Assembly (NCBI GenBank): GCA_001972305.1 | Contig: BDDD01002265.1 | Coordinates: forward strand, 121,285-185,284 | From: Cephalotus follicularis | Taxonomy: Eukaryota; Streptophyta; Magnoliopsida; Oxalidales; Cephalotaceae | Direction: 5' to 3' | Length of the DNA: 64,000 bases | In this document: positions 53,875-64,000 of the stretch, piece after piece | How the letters are laid out: the number at the start of each line of letters is the position of its first letter | How positions within the stretch are numbered: the first letter of the stretch is position 1 | Translations under genes and position numbers: made by a program | Notes under the pieces: generated by a model | What the model saw: the letters and a program-made list of their open reading frames with translations, nothing else | What the model was told of the DNA's origin: nothing | Database searches by the model: none

Positions 53875-54320
53875 AACCGATAGGCAACCAACTTTAGTCG
53901 AGCTCCTATCGATCTATCGATAGGCGACTAGATGTATAAACCTCAAGCTTGTGCCACCTCAGGGGGGGGGGGGGGGGTTATACTCATATATGGATAGGGT
54001 ATGGATCTTGTGACCAGTTGAGCTAATATTTGTCCAGCTGACAACTGGGTCCAGTTGAGCTCTTATCAGTCCATCGGTAGGAAACTAGATGCCTAGGCCT
54101 CAAGCTTGAGTCACCTTAATAGGGGTTCTAGACTCATGATTATTTGGTATGGTATGATGGTAAGATATTGCATTATGGACGGACATACGGATTTATGGAT
54201 ATGTAACTAGTTTAGCTCCTATTGATCTCAACGGTAGACAACTAGTTCTATTTGAGCTCCTATCGGTCTACCAGTAGGCAACTAGATGCTCTAAACCTCA
54301 AGCTTGTGCCGCCTTGAGGA
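53875..54320. repeat. tandem repeat of about 170-190 bp, three units, in LTR K
   Basis: Each unit contains CTC(C/T)TATC.GTC.A..(G/A)GTAGG.AACTAGATG, then CCTCAAGCTTG(T/A)G(C/T)C(A/G)CCT. Units centre near 53925, 54085 and 54275; a half unit precedes them near 53855. The first contains a run of 16 G (53962-53977). Confidence 0.7.
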
Positions 54321-54611
54321 GATTAGACTTACGGATGATTGTATGTTGGGTTAATCATTTATATAGGCTAGTATGAGATAGTTGTATATAAGTGGTCAAC
54401 CCCCTGATTATGTGATAGATGTATGGATAGGAGTGTATGTTTAGGTTAACGATTTATATATGCCGGTATGGGATGGATATATATATGGATTAGTTAACTA
54501 CAATTGTTTATGCATTATGTCATGTCATGCATTTATACTTGCGATACCTATTCATATTATAAACATGGAGTTGTTTTCTACGAGGCCGTTTATCCGACCC
54601 ATCCTTCCTAC

Positions 54612-54784
54612 GCAACTCAGCTATTGCGGATCCGACCAGTACTAGAGGAAAGCTAGCCCCTAATTGGGAAGGACCATACAAGGTGAAGAGAGTGCTCCAC
54701 CCAGGAACATTTAAACTCTAAACTCTGGGGGGCAGAGAGATTCCTAGATCTTGGAATGCCGAGCACTTGAGGAAATACTACTAA
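54612..54784 (+). pseudogene. Tat pol C-terminal tail
   Basis: CTACGCAACTCAGCTATTGC opens the match to LRNSA(V/I)ADPT. The frame then reads TRGKLAPNWEGPYKVKRVLH, PGTFKL, a stop replacing E, TLGGREIPRSWNAEHLRKYY and a stop. It supplies the segment missing between 4672 and 1203 in element A. Confidence 0.82.
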
Positions 54785-55866
54785 TAATTTTTTGTAAGTT
54801 TTGCATTGAAATATATCAATAAAATTCAATTTTTGATCCAAAAATGTGTTCAAGATCATAGTTCCAAGTTTGCAAGGGACCGGTGGCCCAATGTTCATGT
54901 CCTTAAACCTTTGAACAGCCACCAATCAACTCCCTCAAACGAGAAGCTTTTATACAAGCATGTCAGACCATGTTTCCAATGGAGCAATCAGAGCAGTCCT
55001 TGATACATGACTGAGCTCTCGAAGTCTCATGAAGACTCGAAACTCCTAAGGGAGTAAACAAATCAAGGCTGAAGTCTCGAACAAACCAAGGTCCCAAGCC
55101 ACCCAAAGACTCCTTCCGAGGAGCACCTAAAGACTCCTTCCGAGTAGAAATGCTTAAATTTACCAACAAAGACTCCTCCTGAGGAGCACCAAAAAATACA
55201 CATGCCAAAGACTTCTAAGGAAGCATTAAGACTCCCGAGGGAGCGAACATTGGTCGGTAAAATTCATAAGAACATGTCCGACCTGGCCAATTTCATGTCT
55301 TGAGAGGCAAATCCATTAGAACTCATAATGATCAAGTTTGTTGGACTGAGCGCTCTGAAACGAGTGTCCTTAAGTGGACTGCAAGCTCAGATGACCTAGT
55401 CTAGAATATAACGGACTAGACCAGGTCCTGCTCGGCAAACCCGTAAGAACTTGTCCGAGCAGACCTTAAACTTAGTCTGTGAACACGCAGGAACTCGCAA
55501 AGACTGGGTCTGGTTACCTAAACACTATTTATACAAAGTGTCCTACGATGGCTAAAAAGTTAAGGAGACTTGGTTTGAAAATCATGAAGCCATGTTTTAG
55601 AGTCTATAAACTAGACTAAGTTAAAATTCCTACGAGGAATTATTGCGCTCGGATAAAGCTTTAGTTGGTTTTCAGTACTTAGAAATTTCCTAAGGGAAAT
55701 AAAAACGCTCGGAAATGGTTTAAGCATACGTTGCAAAAAACAGAGCATAAAGCAAAGACAAATTTTGAGTGATGCCAAACGATCCCATTTTTCATTAATT
55801 GAAAGAAAGTGCAAGTTACAAAAATCAAATTACAAGAAGAGAAAAAAGAAACAAGACTACAAATTC

Positions 55867-56030
55867 TAAGCCCCTGGAGGTGGAGCTTCCTGGTCATCCT
55901 CGAGAAGAGGAGCATTGAAAGGTTCCGAGGTTGAAGGCAGAGGAGCATCGGCTATTTGAGGAGGAGCCAAAGAAGAAGAAGTCGCAGCAGGATCCGAGGG
56001 AAGAATAGTCACCTCCGGTGACCCGTCTCC
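55867..56030 (-). pseudogene. C-terminal tail of a Tat antisense ORF
   Basis: Minus strand reads GDGSPEVTILPSDPAATSSS, LAPPQIADAPLPSTSEPFNA and PLLEDDQEAPPPGA with a stop. The last 13 residues match the end of the antisense frame in J (APLLEDDQEAPPPEA). The rest of the ORF is cut off at about 56035. Confidence 0.65.
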
Positions 56031-56040
56031 TTATGTCACA

Positions 56041-56111
56041 ACTATAAACGGGTCATATTAGGGTCGGAACAAGTGGGATACCCTAATAGTCCCGGAAAAT
56101 TGTCATCCCTA
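56041..56111. mobile_element. possible truncated hAT-like terminus
   Basis: Ends GAAAATTGTCATCCCTA, the inverse of TAGGGATGACAATTTTC, close to the terminus of the MITE at 46399. The partner terminus was not found. Confidence 0.35.
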
Positions 56112-56826
56112 ATTGTAATATAATATGATATATAGGAGGAGTATTATGATATTTTTATTTAGATTATTACAACATTCCCTTGTTGAACTAACCATTGGAA
56201 TGAAATATTTTTGAGAATCCACATGTTGAACCAAATATTATTATGGGAATGGTATTCTGAGAGATAAAATACCCAAAAATATAATTCTTAAAAATGTTAC
56301 ATTCACACAGAAAATGCTCCGAACCATATGGCCATCATCCAATAGAAAGAACATTCCTTTTTCAAGTAATAGTTCCCTCGCTGGTGGAGATACTAAGGGT
56401 CAATTTATTATTGTCATAATTTTTTGAAATTATTGTGAAAAACTGCTTTAGGAAAAGAAAAACACCATCCAGAATGCTTTGATGAAAAACTCTTTTGACA
56501 GAAAACGTTTTGAAAATGAATTTACCAAACACCAAAAAAAACTATTTCTTTTGTTTGTAAAAAAAAACGGTTTTTAAATTTCTTACTGCAATACCAAATT
56601 GGACTCAAGACCTTCTTATTAGCTGTCTCGGAAACACCAATAATACATGGCAGAGTATATATTTAATTATTTTATCCCATAAATTTAATTCTTCTTTACT
56701 AATACTTTCCAATCATTGATGATACTAAGTTTTATGAATCATATAATAGAAAGATATGTTGGGCGTAGCAACACTATTCCTAACTTTGTTTTAGGTTTTA
56801 TGGGACAAATAATGATAGCAAATTAA
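56112..56826. other. AT-rich sequence, no feature recognised
   Basis: No coding frame, repeat pair or transposon terminus that I can support. Confidence 0.4.
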
Positions 56827-57417
56827 GACTCCCTTTGTTTGGAAGAAAATATTTTCTGGAAGAAAATATTTTTGTGGAGGAAAATATTTTGACGAGAAAA
56901 TATTTTATTGAAAAATAATTTATTTTTCTATGTTTGGTGTAATGCAGAAAATATTTTTCATTGTTTGGAATACAATCTTGAAAATATTTTCCTTAAAAAA
57001 ATTATATTTTTCTCCATTAACATATGCATATTAAAAAATATAGCAAATATATGTCACAAAATTAAAAGTACGATATCTAAATACATATAGAGTTAAATTA
57101 AAAGTACGATATATAAGTACATATAGAGTTAGTCAAGAGAGAGATAGAGGGGGAGAGAGAGAAAAAGAGAAAGGAAGAGAGAGAGGAGGGAGGGAGAGAG
57201 AGGGGGGATAGAGAGAGAGAAAGATAGAGAGAGATAGACAAAGAGAGAGAAAGAAATGAGGAGAAAATATTTTCTAATTTTTATTTAAGGAAAACATTTT
57301 TTTATATTTATATTAAGATTTTTCGTTTACTGAAAAATATTTTCCGTTGATTTATTTTCTAAATGTTATCAAATACAAAAAAATAAGGAAAATATTTTCC
57401 TCCAAACAAACAGAGCC
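56827..57417. mobile_element. Tourist-like (PIF/Harbinger) MITE
   Basis: 591 bp with inverted ends GACTCCCTTTGTTTGGAAGA and GGCTCTGTTTGTTTGGAGGA, each leading into AAAATATTTTC, and a TAA duplication (56824-56826 and 57418-57420). A GGxxxTGTTTGG-like terminus with a TAA/TTA duplication is the Tourist pattern. The middle carries an impure GA tract at 57135-57258 and repeated AAAATATTTTC palindromes. No transposase. Confidence 0.75.
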
Positions 57418-57420
57418 TAA

Positions 57421-59439
57421 AATAAAAACTGGTTTCTATTCCTTAAATTAGAGTGAATGATAAAGTTCAAAATGAATTACTCTTATAATCACGAATCAAC
57501 TTTTGGATTATATTATCTTTTTTTTTTTAAACGTGAATTATTTATCAATTATATATGCTTACTTTTCCCTCATTAATAAATGTGGCAACTTTTAAGTCAA
57601 AATTTTGGCAAAGCCCTTAAAGGAGGTCTAAAGTAGCAGGATTTAAAGGTGCCTGAGAAGAAGACAAGGCATTAAAACAGGAGAATATATGCTTTCCCAA
57701 GCTTAGGGTAGCAAAATCCAAAACTAGGCCGGGGCCATGTACATTTGCTTTCCATGCCCACTAAGCTCTAAATATTACCTTATTCAATATGATTCCCTAC
57801 TATTCATATAATTTGTTGGGGTTTTCAGGATGCAAGATCGTCCAAAAGTGAATGATGGTGCAGATTTTGCCTCACGTTTGCTATGTTCATATCATTATGT
57901 GTGTATAGTTAGTGATAGCCCAATGAAATATGATCTTGAGGCTATTGAACTTGATCTTGTGTCGGCATGTTCGATATGGCTTTATTCATCAATTTAGTAT
58001 GGTGGTGACATGCTTTTGCATTAGGAGCATACCAGATTACATTGATCAATGTTATACTCTTTCTTATGAAATCTTTGACTGATGTAATTGATCCCAAATA
58101 AATTGTTGAAAATCACAAGCACACACTACCTTTGTTCCAACATTCACCCGACCAAAATGGGATTTAATATCCCTTAGGCATTTGGGTGTGGGAAGTTCAA
58201 CTCCTGCGTTTTAGGACAGCATCATAATTATTCATTATTTGGTAAAGAAAATTTTAAGTGTTGTAGTTGTCAGATATTTCTAAAATAAATTAAATATATT
58301 GGTAGTTAATTAACTTCAAATTAAGAAGTTTATTTGACATCCTCGTAGAAAGAAGTGTATTTTCATATAGACGATATTTGCTTAAGTAAAGACGAGAACA
58401 ACAACAACAACAACAACAACATCTTCCTCTTTTATATGCTCAGTGGTTTGATTTATTGTGTGCAAAAGAATTCATAACATTGGGTTTCATTGTATCATAA
58501 AGACTTAATTCCAAATCCTTTTTTGCATAATAATTGATGGGGCGAATAAAGTCTTAAGGAAACTGATAGCGCTACACGCGTTCAAGTTATAATTCTTCGA
58601 AATTTTTTGGTTTTTTGATAATTTGTCCAACGGTACTCCACAATCGTTGAGACATTTGAACCTCCCATAACAAATTTAAAAAAACAGCCCAAAAAGAGTT
58701 GTGACCGGCATTAATAGACAATATCTTTGGGAAAAAGAGTAATTATGTAGACACTAGCTTAAATTTTCACAAAAGTGATATAACCATATATCATTGGTCA
58801 TGTTTTTAAAAAGTTATAATTGGTGTTCGAAAAGACATAAAACATTATCAATATTGATATTTGGCCATATCATTTTTGCAAAAATCATTTAGGATTAAGC
58901 TAATATATATAGAATTATTCTTTCTGAAAATGTTATTTTGAACAAGTTTATTCATCCCTAGAATTTTTTTTTTTTAAAAAAAAAGTAATCAAAAAATATT
59001 GATATTTATATAAATGTAATTAATTGACCCATTACAATAATGTATCAATTTACTTAAGGGTGTTATTGCTATGAATTTTAGTATATTTTATTAATATGAA
59101 TTACCAATTAGAATTGCCGTAACAACCTCACATAACACCTAAATAGTTTCATATTTCAGTATCATGTTCATTTCAATCAGTTAATATTCATAATTTTATG
59201 GATATATTTATCAAACACATATTCACAACATTTTATCGCTTGCAGTGTTTGAGCACTTGATCGAAAAAATTCAATTACGTACAATAATGCACAATTCTAT
59301 ATTTTTTCACAACAAAACACATCACGATATCACTAAACTAAACCATTTGTTGCATGTCTTGACTATTTGCGGATGTTAAATTCGCTAACATTGAGTTCCA
59401 CCAAAATGCTAAAATCCTAGACATGAATTATTAGTACTA
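57421..59439. other. AT-rich intergenic-looking sequence
   Basis: No gene supported. It contains an AAC microsatellite (about 58391-58421) and poly-A/T runs. The stretch 57600-57960 is less AT-rich and could hold exon remnants, but I see no splice pattern or family. Confidence 0.4.
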
Positions 59440-59940
59440 TCACGGTATTAGGGGTTTTCGGACAAGATAACGTTCGTCTTCAATACTAAAAACGAGGCTG
59501 TTTAAACCTTTTTTGAAAGCGAAATTCATGATCTTTGCTTTCTTGATTTTATGCGGTTTCCTTTTTTCTTGCTGTGTTGTTACGTGAAAGTAAGGCAACC
59601 AAAGCTTGAATATATAAATTTGATTGGGGTAGAACAAGATAGAGAGAAAAGTTGTTGGCGTGTATTAGCCTCTATAGATAGGCGATGAAAGTGAGACGTG
59701 ACCCTTTGTTTGGTATTGAAAAAACGGGAAGCACAAGTGGTAAAGGGAAACGGAGATGCCTAGGGAAAGAGAGAAGTTTTTTTGCAAATCCTTTTTCGAT
59801 GTCACAAGCAATATTTCTAAGGAGCTTTCTCAATGACCTCGACAGAAAGTGTATTTGTTCAGTTGACCAGATCACTAGCTATATCATTGCTTCTTCCACC
59901 AGACCAGGGCCTCTCCTTGAACCAATTGATTAATAACAAA
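59440..59940. other. unidentified sequence with short overlapping frames
   Basis: Frames of 82 codons (59685-59933, plus), 67 codons (59875-59672, minus) and 65 codons (59637-59440, minus) overlap or adjoin here. None resembles a family known to me, and there is no TATA or leader context that favours one. Could be a gene or transposon remnant. Confidence 0.2.
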
Positions 59941-62566
59941 TGTAGAGGCTTTTGATGAAGAAAAAATAATAATATATGTACGCAATTTATTCCTATTGGT
60001 AATTAGGCATTCACTTATCTGCCCCTATCGAACATGCATGCATGGGTTATGTTTGCATTACAAACAATTCCAATGATCAAAGTGTTTAATCTAAAAAGTA
60101 CGCTTGCAAAGAGTAGTGCACAATTTAAAGTGAATAAACTCTATATCCCTAACCAATACGGAAGAAGTTTATTATGAGATAACTCTCTTAATACTCACTC
60201 TCACGAATAACTTGGTGTTTTGACATGCCGTCACATGATACGGGTTAATAGTGAGAAGGTTTTAATCTATGTTGTTCTAATACAATGTTAAAAATCAATA
60301 TCAAATCTCAAAAACATGTTTATAAAAAAAAATCTCTCAAGAATTTAATGTTTGTCATCTCAAATAGTAAAATATGACTCTCTCGTGATATTTGAACACT
60401 ATGTTATATGAAATTGCCCAATATCAATACATACACACACATTTAAATTAAGCTCTTTGTCAAGGAAACTCAACCAACAATAACAAACGAATCGGTCCAC
60501 TAGCTTAGTCAGGATTGTTCACACGGTTCCATTTGCTCGATTTTAGAAAAAAAAAATCAAATTCAACTTAAAATTTGGTTGGGAAATATTCTAAACTGAA
60601 CCGAAAATATAGGTTTGTTTTCCAATTTTTTTTATCTATCTTTTATATAATAGAATTGAAGTATTCTACTTTTTATATACTATATTTATATTACACAAAT
60701 ATAATTATATTACTTTTATCGTAGAAAAGCATATTGTAAAAATCCAATTACAATTGTATTTATATAATTATAATATAAGGATTATAGATATATATTATTT
60801 TTAAATATACATTATTGGTTTTACGTTTGGTTTGATTTATGTAAAAATATGAACCGAACCGAAAATTTTGGTTAAAAAAATTTCATAATCTTAATTTTGG
60901 TTTGTAATTTTGTTAAAGGGGAACAGGATAAAATCGAATTAATCAGCTGGATTTGATATATCTGTGAATCGGTTGTTTGAACCCTTAACTCTCAACAATG
61001 CTTGAAAAGGAAGTCACAATTTAAGATATTTAAATTGCACACAATACCTAACCTGATAGCGTCCTTTTTAAAGCACTAATATGCGTCATTTCCTTTAAAC
61101 TCCCAATGTTTGAAGTGGAAAACAAATCTTTGGTAAAACACTTTTATCACAAATAATTTTTTATTTTTTTTAGTGAATTTACGTAGACAGGGTAATTGAG
61201 AATCCAAAAAAAAAAAAAAAACTACCCTAAAACAATTTATTCCTATTGATTAATAACATACATTAATGACGATCGATATACGGAATAAAAGATAAGCTCG
61301 TCTCCACTTGGGCACTTCTACAGGTCCACCTAATCCAAGTAGAGAATCTAAGCCCATCAACACCACCATGTAATTAGTGTTATTTCAGTCGTGCTTCACA
61401 TCACTATCGCTCAGGATAGTACGTTGTTGATATAGTAAATGCCAAGTATTAGCAGAAACGGTAATTTCCACGAGCTGGAATGCGACAACTATTTAACTTG
61501 CCCAAAAAAAAAAAAAAAGAACGCCTAAATTTTTCTACAACTTTTCTTAAAGTTGGGCGTGAGCCCATGCTTCCCGGCCCGTGGTCAAATCGGTCCGTAA
61601 CTGATGTGGGTTAATCCAATCCAGTTAAATATATTATTCTAATAGTTTCGGGTCAGACCGAATTACGTTCGATTCCAAATTAGTTCGACGATTCAAAACG
61701 GTTGGTAATTGAACCGTTTGATACGCGAAATTGTTTTTATTTTAAGACAAACAATATCGGAGAGTTGTTCGTTGTCCGTTTTGAATAAATGAACAGTTAT
61801 TGAAAAACTCTATATGTCTATTTTTTAAATAAATAAATGTAAGGAAAAAAATTCTAATTGTAAAATACGTTTTAATTAACGTAGTTAGAAATGACCACTT
61901 ACATAAATTGTTTTACTTTACCTTAAATATTGTGAAAATAGTTAGAATAAATAAGAAACATTTTGAAGGAAAAACAATATACTATTACTTTTATTAACCA
62001 ATTGAATTTATTGTCTTATATGTTACAACTCTCACAAAAAAGGGGTAATGTTACAATTAAACAATGAGTGAATTCCTTTTTTTCGTTTTTTTTTTGTTCC
62101 TAGTTTATACTTGTGCGAACCAGAAGTTTACATAATTTGGTCGTTCACACTTTAAACTCATACTGATCAGGAGTTTTTCACACGGTCTTCAGTTAGCAAT
62201 ACTAGTATCTTGGTCTTGAAAGTCTCCGATTCGCGTATTCTGTGAAATCTAGTTCTTCAAGCAGACCACAACTCAAAGGATATCGGAGTCAATCCGCTGC
62301 TCCTACCATCAAGAACTCATCCCCCTACAGAAGACTCCAAAGCTATTTTAGAAACATGAGCAGTTAACAAATCACGGAACATGTCAAATAGAACAGGATA
62401 TTTTAAACTGTTAGTCTTTCATCAACTCAACAAATCCTGATTTTCTGTGACTTCATCAAACATATAGGCGGAAGATGACGGTTTCGGTAGGTACCATTGA
62501 AGTTCAACGTTGTTTGGCCTATGAGAACTCTTAGCTGCATTTGACGAGCCTCCTAATACAGACTTC
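59941..62566. other. AT-rich sequence, no gene recognised
   Basis: Several AACCGAAAAT and AACCGAACCG blocks (60590-60870) and a GGTCAAATCGGTCCG-rich patch (61580-61720) look like decayed repeats of unknown type. Poly-A runs occur at 61207-61221 and 61506-61519. No reliable boundaries. Confidence 0.35.
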
Positions 62567-62569
62567 ATA

Positions 62570-62968
62570 CACTACAGGAAAAGGGGGCAACGGCGAGGGC
62601 ACTTCCCCTCGCCATCCCCTCGCCATTGAGTCAACGGCGAGGGCATGGCGAGGGGACCTCACCCTCGCCGATTTACTCCTCGCCATCAAGTTCGGCGAGG
62701 GTACGGCGAGGGGACGGCGAGGGCTGAGTCCCCTCGGCATTTACTGCCCTCGCCACGCAGAGGGCATGGCTAGGGCAGTCTACCCTCGCCATGCCCTCGC
62801 CATGGCGAGGGCACGGCGAGGGCATGGCTAGGGCGCTGGGTCAATAATGCCCTCGCCATGCCTTTCTTTAAAAAAATAAAATAAAACCGGGCAAAACGGC
62901 GAGGGGACTTAATGCCCTCGCCATGCCCTCGCCGTATGCCCTCGCCGTAGGCCTGTTTTTTAGTAGTG
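62570..62968. mobile_element. CACTA mini-element made of GGCGAGGGC repeats
   Basis: 399 bp with termini CACTACAGGAAAA and (inverted) CACTACTAAAAAA and an ATA duplication (62567-62569 and 62969-62971). Both are diagnostic of the En/Spm (CACTA) superfamily. Nearly all of the interior is GGCGAGGGCA or its complement TGCCCTCGCC in both orientations, over 20 copies. Subterminal repeats of this kind bind the transposase in CACTA elements. No coding capacity; the ORF at 62541-62831 is a by-product of the repeat. Confidence 0.92.
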
Positions 62969-62971
62969 ATA

Positions 62972-64000
62972 AATGAAGTAAGAGTCTTACCTTTAGCCGA
63001 AGATGGAGCAGTAATTTGGTGTTAAACAATAGAATTGTCATATTTTTAAACATATATATCAAACATCTTAGTTAAATACACATATATGCTATCTCTATCA
63101 GATTTGACAAACCTACAATTTTCAGGCAAACATGAGTTATCTCATTCAATATAGCAAGTAAGCTTAGTTTAATTTTGGATTGATGACTGCATCTCATATA
63201 AACAACATAGGATTTTTTGAAAATACTTAAGAAATTTTTCTTGCATGAACAAGCATATCACACTAAATTGATAGTCAAGCCTATAATGTTGAGAAAGAAA
63301 ACATGTTTCACACAACTTAGGGGTTGTAAGAAAATCGGTAACTATGCACAGTGAGAATATAAAAATTTTACCGATTCTCATGCCCTAATATCAACCTTAT
63401 TATATAGTAAAATCCATCAAGTTTAGAATGATTCGTACTTTCGTTTGATGATCAGAGATAATTCGAAAACTTCAATCGGGTTCACAGCAAATCGCACAAA
63501 TGTCCAATCTCTAAGCGTATCCACACGGGCATGCTGAACTAGAGTTCTCCACCAGTCTTACCAGAGAGAAAGTATGGGATATATAAAGCTAAAAGTTGCT
63601 AGCCTTTTATCTTCCATTAGGTCTCTTTTTATAGACATTCTATTAACGAGGTGGTTGGGTAGGAAACTATTTCCTACATTTAATAGAATTCCATAATTAT
63701 TAATTAATTCTTCACTTAATTTAATTATGGAATAACCCCAAATTTTTCTCTAATTCAAATATACCATTTTGTGTGTAACCTCTTAGGTTCAATATTATTA
63801 TTATGTTGGCAGTAGATATGCAACTCTTGCATTTAATTAATTAACCTATAATTAATCTCATTTATTAAATCAAGATACTACAAGTCAAGATTGACGCCTA
63901 ACAGTGTCTGATAACTACTCAGATAATATGAATAAAATACTATGAAACTTTTCAATTACAGTTGACGTGGAATTCAGTCCTTTCACCATATGAATAAACT
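62972..64000 (-). mobile_element. possible LTR or retroelement edge, minus orientation
   Basis: The minus strand has TATAAAAAGAGACC near 63626-63640 with a downstream leader-like segment to about 63540. The block around 63420-63560 looks like repetitive-element sequence, but no PBS, PPT, termini or coding were found inside the window. It could equally be a gene-flanking region. Confidence 0.25.

Larger units (their letters stand above)
52598..54604 (+). mobile_element. chromovirus-type LTR K, incomplete
   Basis: The start TGTATCGCCCTGAAACAACC resembles TGTAACGCCC starts. A TATA box (TATAAATA) at 52802-52809 is followed by a CT-rich leader, a GCGTCG-type array at 53345-53600, a tandem repeat at 53875-54320, and a TATGG-rich tail like that in B at 2640-2800. 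No clear CA end or target-site duplication; the right end abuts a Tat fragment near 54605. Confidence 0.55.
54605..56035 (+). mobile_element. Tat 3' fragment (pol tail, spacer, end of antisense ORF)
   Basis: LRNSAIADPTSTRGKLAPNW onward reads the pol tail to a stop near 54784. A spacer of about 1.1 kb follows that matches the minus strand of 1-1120. Then comes the tail end of the antisense ORF. No LTR is attached. It is the third copy of this region in the window and the closest to element A. Confidence 0.82.

Noticed and set aside
59685-59933. 82-codon ORF as a small gene
   Set aside because: No recognisable domain, leader or neighbour support, and an antisense frame of similar length overlaps it.
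62541-62831. 96-codon plus-strand ORF in GC-rich DNA
   Set aside because: It is a translation of the GGCGAGGGC repeats of the CACTA mini-element and starts outside the element.

Overview
This is nuclear DNA from a flowering plant, most likely a eudicot; the species cannot be named from sequence alone. The evidence is Ty3/gypsy LTR retrotransposons of the plant Tat and chromovirus lineages, tRNA-Met primer binding sites, a CACTA element, hAT-, Mutator- and Tourist-like MITEs, and a PIF/Harbinger transposase with an intron. I found no host protein gene, tRNA, rRNA or CRISPR array that I could defend. Nearly every ORF over 60 codons lies in transposon coding remnants or LTRs.

Layout. From 1 to 11144 there is a minus-strand Tat element (A). 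It carries gag, protease, RT, RNase H, the extra archaeal-type RNase H and integrase, and is split at 1206-4671 by remnants of a plus-strand chromovirus (B). From 11455 to 44601 there is one very old plus-strand chromovirus (C), whose two LTRs and internal region are stretched by nested insertions: solo LTR D (12887-15713), full-length E (16188-24326, minus), and solo LTRs F (24677-27508), G (28135-30794) and H (32065-34412). C also holds a 156-bp Mutator-like MITE (35896-36051) and the gag-only element I (36514-42810, minus). D, E, F, G, H and I are each bounded by TG...CA ends (E and F by close equivalents) and a perfect 5-bp target-site duplication. From 44677 to 51591 is a plus-strand Tat deletion derivative (J) with a CAAGC duplication. 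It carries a hAT-like MITE in its gag and a decayed antisense ORF of the putative-gypsy-type-transposase (Transposase_28) kind.

From 51597 to 56111 lie a PIF/Harbinger transposase fragment, a chromovirus-type LTR (K) with internal tandem repeats, and another Tat 3' fragment. From 56112 to the right end the DNA is AT-rich and poorer in recognisable elements: a Tourist-like MITE (56827-57417), a 399-bp CACTA mini-element made of GGCGAGGGC repeats (62570-62968), and a possible minus-strand LTR near the right edge.

How the parts relate. No element is intact. A has full coding capacity but premature TAG stops. J, I and E have lost part or all of pol, and C is shattered. If mobile at all, they would need proteins in trans. 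The most unusual signals are arrays of the palindrome-like motif GCGTCGACGC in four otherwise different LTR families, an LTR motif of the form GCTAACCCC (or GACTAATCCCC) followed by a splice-acceptor-like YAG that recurs in five families, the antisense ORF of the Tat elements with its own TATA-like box, and stop codons that mostly replace CAG glutamine codons, as expected from deamination at CHG-methylated cytosines.
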